Source: Pieris napi (Eukaryota > Arthropoda > Insecta > Lepidoptera > Pieridae). Taken from it: a stretch of 64,000 nt of DNA. The notes under the pieces were generated by a model. The model ran no database searches. It was not told where the DNA came from and saw only the letters and a list, made by a program, of their open reading frames with translations. Location of the stretch: the NCBI RefSeq assembly GCF_905475465.1, contig NC_062234.1, forward strand, positions 10,067,001 to 10,131,000. Reading direction: 5' to 3'. This document shows, in pieces, positions 57,777 to 64,000 of the stretch. The position numbers and the translations under genes were made by a program. Within the stretch, counting starts at the first letter, position 1; each line of letters starts with the position of its first letter.

Positions 57777-59544
57777 GTAAGTATTGTAATATGATTTTTT
57801 AAATTAAATATTGTATAATAAATTGACTTGATTTATGTTATTAATTCTTGCTTAGGCAAACCTAGACATTATGGAAATATGACTTCTTTCCTTTATTAAA
57901 ATATAAATGAAATTTTTATTATTGGTATACAATTTTCAAATATTTGGATTAAAACATAAATATAGCGAAACCTTCCTTTATTAGATTTAAATTTAATTAT
58001 TTTTATTAATTATTAATAGTTAATGATGGTAATGATTTTAATCGCAATTCATTTGTTTCCATTAAATAGTTTACAAATTAAAACAGTCCCACTATTTTGT
58101 ACCCACCGGAAAAATAACGGATTATTATTCACATTACTTTTTGTACAAATTAAACTAAAATGATGTGCAACGGTGATGTAGTATGGTCTCGAGTACGTGT
58201 ACATAATACCAAAATTAATTAATCGTTTCAGATATTCAAATGAGGTTCAAGATATAACAAGCGTTACTATGTTTGTTCAGTTCACTGTGGCTTCAGGATC
58301 CATTTGTGCAATATTATGCAGCCTTTTATTGGTAGATTTATTTTCACAAAATCTTGTATACTCAATATTTATTTCATTAATAATTCTTTGTGTTAATAAT
58401 CGTAGTTTTCATACATAGCAAGTGTCCAAGCGTTCAAACGTCAAATAAGAATTAACTTAGAATTACATTTTCTTGTTCCAAATCCAAATGTGAATTATGC
58501 CACAATTCGCAGTTATGAAGTGGAAAAGTTTTGAATTTTTCGGTAATATTATGATGTCACCAATTTGAGGCGGACAATTTATAAAACAAAATAATAAACC
58601 GGTAGACCGTGAGAAGTTTGATCGATATTTATATATTTTTTTCATTTTCAGCCTAAAACATTTGGTGAACTTATGTCATTATTACTTTTCATGTCTACTT
58701 ATGCGTTTGTGGTGATTCTGGAGATTTTTATTCCTTCTTATCTTGGAACACAGCTCCGCCATAAAGTAAGTATCCGCAAATTTAATCATATACCCTATAC
58801 GATACCATAATAACTAAAACTGCTAAATGTTTTAATATGATAATAACATTTGTAAACAGAATATTTAAATATTTCGTTTGTTAAAATCTAGTACTTTATA
58901 ACTGGGTAGCTGTCTTAAACAAATAATTAAAAATTGTATAATTACACTGTAAATTAAGTATTCATTAATTATCTGTATAATTGTGCTCACCCTTCAATAA
59001 ATAGTGACACATTGACTTAGTTAATACGGAAAAAATTACCCATTAAAATGCTAAATCACGATATAGAAGTTTCCTACGATTTAAGCATATAGTTGGGATC
59101 GTACAATAAAAAACAAGTGAAAGAGTAAAGGGACGACGCTGGCGCATTTATCTTAAACATTATTGTTAAATTATATTTGACGCTACAAGATATAACTGTA
59201 TTTTATTATTGTTTTAATGTTTCTTCTAGAGTCAAAAGCTAGTCAACGCAGCTTACTGCTCGGAGTGGATAGCTAGATCAGAAAGCTTTAAGCGAAGCCT
59301 TAAGCTTTTCATGTTACGGGCCAACATTCCCATCCACTTCAGCGGATGTGGACTTTTTCCTTTAACCCTGGATACGTTTACTTCGGTATACTAAAACCTA
59401 TTGATTTTTAACAAAACTTATTAAAACGACGAATTGATTCGTATACGACCATAGCATAATATTAACAATTTATTTTTTCAGATTATGAAAAGCGCATATT
59501 CATTTTTCACGTTAGTGAGAAATTTTCAGAATCACGAAAAATAG
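57049..59544 (+). CDS. Odorant receptor A (five exons, whole gene span)
   Basis: A seven-transmembrane insect odorant receptor, which in the family forms a ligand-gated channel with the co-receptor Orco in sensory neuron dendrites. Exons 57049-57776, 58232-58331, 58652-58765, 59230-59385 and 59482-59544 join in phases 2, 0, 0 and 0 to give 386 residues, normal for the family. ATG 57049 is used (MATISESFNINF) because it aligns with the start of receptor B. Hydrophobic helices start at about residues 36 and 130. The C-terminal signature is typical: GLFPLTLDTFTS, then IMKSAYSFFTLVRNF. The ligand is not predictable. It forms a head-to-tail pair with receptor B 650 bases downstream. Confidence 0.9.
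58232..58331 (+). CDS. Odorant receptor A exon 2
   Basis: 100 nt, phase 2 to 0. It encodes YSNEVQDITSVTMFVQFTVA and SGSICAILCSLLL, the intracellular loop and next helix. Acceptor GTTTCAG, donor TTG|GTAGAT. Confidence 0.9.
58652..58765 (+). CDS. Odorant receptor A exon 3
   Basis: 114 nt, phase 0-0. It starts PKTFGELMSLLLFMSTYAFV and ends PSYLGTQLRHK. Acceptor ATTTTCAG, donor AAA|GTAAGT. Confidence 0.92.
59230..59385 (+). CDS. Odorant receptor A exon 4
   Basis: 156 nt, phase 0-0. It contains LVNAAYCSEWIARSESFKRS and SGCGLFPLTLDTFTS, the conserved C-terminal region of insect odorant receptors. It is about 90 percent identical to receptor B exon 4 at nucleotide level (15 differences counted by eye). 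Confidence 0.93.
59482..59544 (+). CDS. Odorant receptor A exon 5
   Basis: 63 nt including the TAG stop. It encodes IMKSAYSFFTLVRNFQNHEK. Acceptor TTTTTTCAG. Confidence 0.93.
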   Translation: MMKSAYSFFTLVRNFQNHEK

Positions 59545-60195
59545 TTGACGATGTTATCTTGCAGCATATCTTCTTAATACGCACATAAGTTTTAGAAGTT
59601 ATCAACATTTATTTTCTATAATTAATTAGGTTCAAGTCAAAATTTCTTATTTTGTCAATATTTGTTGTATTTAATTACGTTATTATCCGATATAAAGAAG
59701 GCATTTTAAAAGAAACACAACCATTATGTGACGTTAAAATCTTTAATGAACATCTGTTATTGATTAAATATTACAACAAATAATACATGACAAATTAAAT
59801 ATAATTTAATCTTTGTTACATTAATTTCATCGCTTAATGATACAATTGTGTTAATACATTGAATCATGTCAAAAATTAAAATCCTATGTTAAATATTATT
59901 TTAAAGCATATTGTTGCACTTGCTGCGTTTTACCAAATAAAGTATTCATTGTTCTCTCATTATCTAAATGTAAAATAATTTTTTGATATGTTATGTAGAC
60001 CACCACTTAGGCAACGGACAAAGCTACTTATTACAAAGTCTTTGGTATAATTTGTCTGAATAATAATTGGATCATCAAAGTGTTTAATTTTATAATTACA
60101 CGTGTCGTTACTCAAAAAAAACGTAACTATTTAATTAAACTAAGGTATTGTTAAGGAGAACTCCATGCTTCTTTATCATTAGACAACTAGCAAAC
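59545..60195. other. Intergenic region between the two odorant receptors
   Basis: The first 390 bases are the AT-rich flank of receptor A, including its 3' UTR. From about 59938 the sequence is homologous to the upstream block of receptor A and presumably carries the promoter of receptor B. Confidence 0.6.
59938..60106 (+). promoter_or_regulatory. Upstream block shared by the two odorant receptor genes, copy B
   Basis: AAAGTATTCATTGTTCTCTC, 'tatgttatgtagaccaccac', 'gctacttattacaaagtctt' and 'aaagtgtttaatt' parallel 56758-56950, with substitutions and small gaps. Confidence 0.45.
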
Positions 60196-60920
60196 ATGGC
60201 TAGCATATCTGATACTTTCAATATAAATTTTATATGCTTAAAATTTTTTGGCGTTCCATGGCCGGGTAAAACTTCCAGCCTATACTATAAATACTACTCA
60301 GGCATTTATATATTGGTATCATTGATATTATATTATTTGCTTATCATCCTAAACCTGTTCTATACGCCTAGAAATATTGAATTATTGGTTCGTGAAGTGT
60401 TATTCTGTTTTTCGGAAACAGTTGCAGCTGCAAAGGTGGTAATGATTTTTCTCAAGCGAAAAACTATAGTGAGAGCTTTTTGTATCCTCAACTGTAAATT
60501 CTTCAAAGGCGAGGACGAAAGCCAACAGTTAGTCTCCAAATACATCGTTAAGTATAAAACATACTGGAAGTTTAATGCGATCATGTCAAACAGTGCATTT
60601 TTTGCAAAAATCTTCGTACATATCATTTCTTATATCGTCTACGGAAAAATTGAATTGCCTTTTTATAATTATTATTTCCTGGAAAAGAAGACTATATCTC
60701 GGTATTTTGCAATTCTATGGTTTTATCAGGCTTGGGGAATTTACGGACACATGATGTACAATATCAATATAGATTCATTAATAGCAGGACTGATCTTAAA
60801 AATAATAGCACAAATAAGAATTGTAGACCATGAACTAAGAAAGTTAAAGTCACATAGTGTCGAGGGAGATCAACTAGTAAAATTGAACAAGTGTTTGAGA
60901 CATTACGATATGGTATTGCA
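60196..60920 (+). CDS. Odorant receptor B exon 1
   Basis: 725 nt, ending TTGCA|GTAAGT in phase 2. It keeps NLFYTPRNIELLVREVLFCF, KYKTYWKF, ELPFYNYYFLEKK and a final LNKCLRHYDMVLQ. Confidence 0.92.
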
Positions 60921-63321
60921 GTAAGTATGATTTTTATTTTTGTAATATTATTTCTACGTGTATCACTTGAGATCTACATACATTCAAAATCTCATACAAA
61001 AGTTGAGAATTATGTAATTATAAATTGGTTTTAATGTTCAAATGTTTATTTCTCCAACAATTTAAGTATTTATTAAAAGTCTTTTTTAGATTCTCCAAAG
61101 AGGTGCAGAGTATCATTAGCGTAACTATGTTTATTCAGTTCAGCGTGGCTTCGGGATCTATTTGTGCAATCTTATGCAGCCTTATATTTGTAAATATTTT
61201 TTGTAATAAATAATTAATTTTTTGACATAAATACAAGGGTTATACGATGATATAACATACAACATATGTACAATTCTAAATTATAATACGCGTATCATAT
61301 GTAACTAAGTTACTGTTTTTTTTTTAAATATAAAATGTCGTGATGTTAAGCGTCCTTTGCAGAGACTAAGAAACAAAAGAAATAATCAAACAATACTTTT
61401 TGTCTATATATAACGCGATCAGAAAATAGTTTTCATCATTCAAATTTGTAGCATAATAATCGTTCCATAAAAAGCAGAAAACTTAACCAATGGGTTCATT
61501 GATGGCTTTATTGGTAATTAATGTTCTCTTTCAAGGCCTTTTTAACGGTTTTCAATTTTTCAGACAAAAACGTTTGGTGCGCTCATGTCTATGCTACTTT
61601 ATATGTCACCTTATGCATTTGTGATGATACTACAAATATTTGTACCAGCTTATCTAGGCACGCAACTGCGCTATAGAGTAAGTATAATCATTTAAATTAT
61701 ATTTGCTTAGTTACACAAAATATTCTTTAATACTAAGTTTATTATGAATTAGATATTTTAAATAAAGAGCAGTGTTTGGCTACAGCGTGCGACTCTCATC
61801 CCTTAGGTTGTAGGTTCGATCCCCGGCTGTGCACCAACTTTCTTTCAATGTGCGCATTTAACATTCACTCGAACGGCGAAGAAAAACATCGTGAGGAAAC
61901 CGGACTGCCTTAGACCTAAAAAGTCGACGGCGTGTGTCAGGCAAAAGAGGCTGATCACCTACTTGCCTATTAGAATGAAAAATTATCATGAAACAGGTAC
62001 AGAAATGTGAGGCCTAAAAAGGTTGTAGGCCATTGATTTATTTATTATAAATGAAAGAGATATTGTTAGTAAAGATGGGTCATAATATTGTGATACAGAA
62101 TTATTTAAAAAAACATACCAACAATATTTTATATAAAATACTAGCTGACCGGGCAAACGTCGTTTTGCCATGTATATCATTTATAATAAAAAAATATGGG
62201 TTGATCGTAGAGGGGTGAAACAAGTAGGGGTTGTATGTATTTTTTAATGCTGTATCATAAAAAAATAGAAATTAAAAATTTTGTCTAAAAAATAAAAAAT
62301 AAAATTTAGGGGTGGACTACCCCTAACATTTAGGGGGATGAAAAATAGATGTTGGCTGATTCTCATAGATACCGGATAAGCACAAAAAATTTCATCAAAA
62401 TCGGTCGAGCCGTTTCGGAGGAGTATGGCAACGAAAACAGTGACACGAGAATTTTATATATTAGATGGTACACAAGAACAGAGTGTCTTCCCCTTATATA
62501 GTAATATGTGCTTTTAATGCGCTTGATTATAAGACCAATATCCGCAAAACTAATTCATAACATATCATAAAAAAAGAAAATTTAATGGGCGTTGCCTCCA
62601 TAGCTTATCCGTAACGCGCATTGCATATAACTGATGACCGCATTTAAAATTAATTTACAATGCTTTGGAGGCCTTTGAAAAATTATTCGTATAATAAAAT
62701 GTCTTAAATATTTTTAGCTATTGCATAGATTTTATCGCGGGCTTTGAGCGCGGCGACCGAATCAAGAAATTCCGTAACTAAATAAACCTAACACACGAGC
62801 GGGACAGAACGCATACTGCGTCTCACATCGGTTTAGCGTGATCGGATAGGCGTGTTAGTCTGGTAGATTGAATTAATATCAAAGAAAAAAATACTGCATA
62901 AAATAAATAAATAATTATATTGCATAAGTTTATAAAACAATGCTATGCAATAGCTTTACCACGGCAGTCCCCGAGTGCCACACTTATTTTTTTTCTTGTA
63001 GAGTCAAGATCTAGTCAACGCAGCTTACTGCTCGGAGTGGATAGCTAGATCAGAAAGTTTCAAGCGTAGCCTTAAACTTTTCATGTTACGGACCAACACT
63101 CCTATCGTCTTCAGCGGATGTGGACTTTTTCCATTAACTTTGGATACGTTTACTTCGGTAAAACTTATTTAATTTTAAGAAAACTTAATATAATTGACAT
63201 TTATATGTAAAATTATAATAAAATATACATTTACGAAATATTATAATTTGTTTTTCAGATTTTGAAAACCGCATATTCATTTTTCACGGTAGTGAGAAAT
63301 GTTCAAAGTCCCAAAAAGTAA
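60196..63321 (+). CDS. Odorant receptor B (five exons, whole gene span)
   Basis: Tandem paralogue of receptor A. Exons 60196-60920, 61090-61189, 61564-61677, 63002-63157 and 63259-63321 (phases 2, 0, 0, 0) give 385 residues. The start ATG 60196 (MASISDTFNINF) matches receptor A; no earlier in-frame ATG exists. Exon 1 is clearly more diverged than exon 4. The gene shows no stop or frameshift in any exon, so it appears intact. Its third intron is 1.3 kb against 0.46 kb in receptor A because of a SINE and another repeat. As with receptor A, the odour ligand cannot be predicted. Confidence 0.9.
61090..61189 (+). CDS. Odorant receptor B exon 2
   Basis: 100 nt, phase 2 to 0, the same length as in receptor A. 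It encodes FSKEVQSIISVTMFIQFSVA and SGSICAILCSLIF. Acceptor TTTTTTAG, donor TTT|GTAAAT. Confidence 0.9.
61564..61677 (+). CDS. Odorant receptor B exon 3
   Basis: 114 nt, phase 0-0. It starts TKTFGALMSMLLYMSPYAFV and ends PAYLGTQLRYR. Acceptor TTTTTCAG, donor AGA|GTAAGT. Confidence 0.92.
61768..62046 (+). mobile_element. tRNA-derived SINE in odorant receptor B intron 3
   Basis: The least degraded copy in the window. It has a perfect B-box GGTTCGATCCCCGG at about 61812, 'aaacatcgtgaggaaaccgg', 'aaaagtcgacggcgtgtgtc' and 'gatcacctacttgcctatta'. Receptor A has no counterpart, so insertion probably followed the gene duplication. Confidence 0.8.
62140..62466 (+). repeat. LINE-type dispersed repeat, best-preserved copy
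   Basis: It begins ACTAGCTGACCGGGCAAACG and ends with 'caaaatcggtcgagccgttt', 'cggaggagtatggcaacga', 'cagtgacacgagaatttta' and 'tatattagat'. It defines the family to which 14473-14830 and 36601-36772 belong. Confidence 0.75.
62467..63001. other. Remainder of odorant receptor B intron 3
   Basis: A moderately GC-rich part (about 62720-62870) has no counterpart in receptor A and may be a further, unidentified insertion. The last bases form the acceptor TTTTTTTCTTGTAG. Confidence 0.5.
63002..63157 (+). CDS. Odorant receptor B exon 4
   Basis: 156 nt, phase 0-0. It contains LVNAAYCSEWIARSESFKRS and SGCGLFPLTLDTFTS. A 44-base stretch near its start is identical to receptor A. Confidence 0.93.
63259..63321 (+). 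CDS. Odorant receptor B exon 5
   Basis: 63 nt including the TAA stop. It encodes ILKTAYSFFTVVRNVQSPKK. Acceptor TTTTTCAG. An AATAAA at 63447-63452, 126 bases after the stop, is a likely polyadenylation signal. Confidence 0.93.
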   Translation: MLKTAYSFFTVVRNVQSPKK

Positions 63322-64000
63322 TATTTTTAATGAATATTATTTGTGTTTGTTATTATAATATATAAGTGCGTCATCGTCTATAATAACAATATTTCTGTCC
63401 GTATGTATGTAACGTAATTGCATTAAACTTCAATGACACCTATTCAAATAAAAGAAGAATCTAGAAATCACCACTTCACAGTTATTATTTTGTAATAACA
63501 TTATATTGCATAGGTTACGGAACGATAATAATCGAGACCTAAGTTAAATTACTGAATAGTAAAAATAAAATTTGTTCTCTTCACTTGCCAGTTAACTTTA
63601 ACTCTTTGTACAAAGTTCATTAACCTCATTGATTGTTACGACATAATAAAACTGACGTTAATTAAGTCGCTTACAATATTTAAGTCATTCAAATATTAAA
63701 CTCCTGCTTCCCAAAGGAATTGTTTTATTTAAATATCTTAGGTTATATCATTTCGTATTTTACTTTTGCAGCCCGAAGGCATTTTCATCATATTTTATTA
63801 ATTTTCATAGCGTTCCGACGCACCGAATGCATTTAATCAGAGGGTTGTAACTTTTGCGGCGGGGCCTTGAGGCAGAACAGTAATCTCCAAGGGCCGTGGT
63901 GAATATTATTATGTACCTATTACAGTACCCATTGTTGATAGAGGGCGGAAATGATGAGTGTAAACGAAATTCTATGATGCTTTGGACATTTATGTTAATA
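63322..64000. other. Flank downstream of odorant receptor B
   Basis: It includes the probable 3' UTR up to about 63470. The remainder has no recognised exon. The part around 63770-63900 is a little more GC-rich than the rest, but carries no identifiable signal before the window ends. Confidence 0.5.

Noticed and set aside
1..64000. CRISPR arrays, bacterial operons, rRNA genes, functional tRNA genes or viral genomes
   Set aside because: None seen. The tRNA-like boxes belong to SINEs, and the only transposase and polymerase traces are broken host transposons.

Overview
This is a 64 kb piece of an AT-rich animal nuclear genome. Spliced genes with canonical GT/AG introns, insect-type odorant receptors and abundant tRNA-derived SINE and LINE fragments point to an insect, most probably a moth or butterfly. 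There are no bacterial-style operons, rRNA genes or CRISPR arrays. The order is inferred from gene families and repeat style, not from a database match.

Region 1 (1-9.1 kb) has no recognisable gene. It holds one short retroposon with a poly(A) tail and a clear 10-bp target-site duplication, a near-perfect hairpin, and SINE debris.

Region 2 (about 9.1-55.4 kb, + strand) is one large gene for a VLDL-receptor-type lipoprotein receptor, the insect lipophorin receptor. I reconstructed 16 coding exons (17147-54442) whose splice phases all agree, giving 897 residues. In order: signal peptide, eight LDL-receptor class A repeats, EGF-A and EGF-B, a YWTD beta-propeller, EGF-C, a short stalk, a membrane segment, and a cytoplasmic tail with the FDNPVY endocytosis motif. 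A GC-rich, initiator-bearing block at 9105-9347 with a strong donor is the best candidate for the promoter and untranslated first exon. An extra 81-nt, phase 1-1 segment at 45313-45393 has exon signals and would add 27 residues to the stalk; it is the best candidate for an unlisted alternative exon. The introns are large and full of transposon remnants: a palindromic MITE, a PIF/Harbinger relic, a 158-bp triplication of a reverse-transcriptase tail, and several SINE and LINE copies.

Region 3 (about 56.7-63.5 kb, + strand) carries two tandem odorant receptor genes of 386 and 385 residues with identical five-exon structures. They share upstream sequence as well as coding sequence, so the duplication included the promoter. 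The second copy has a third intron enlarged by repeat insertions.

The receptor gene and the odorant receptor pair are neighbours, with no functional link visible. I found no convincing novel multi-gene system. The observations most worth testing are the stalk cassette exon, an unassigned coding-like block at 50232-50633 with one in-frame stop, and the uneven divergence of the odorant receptor exons.
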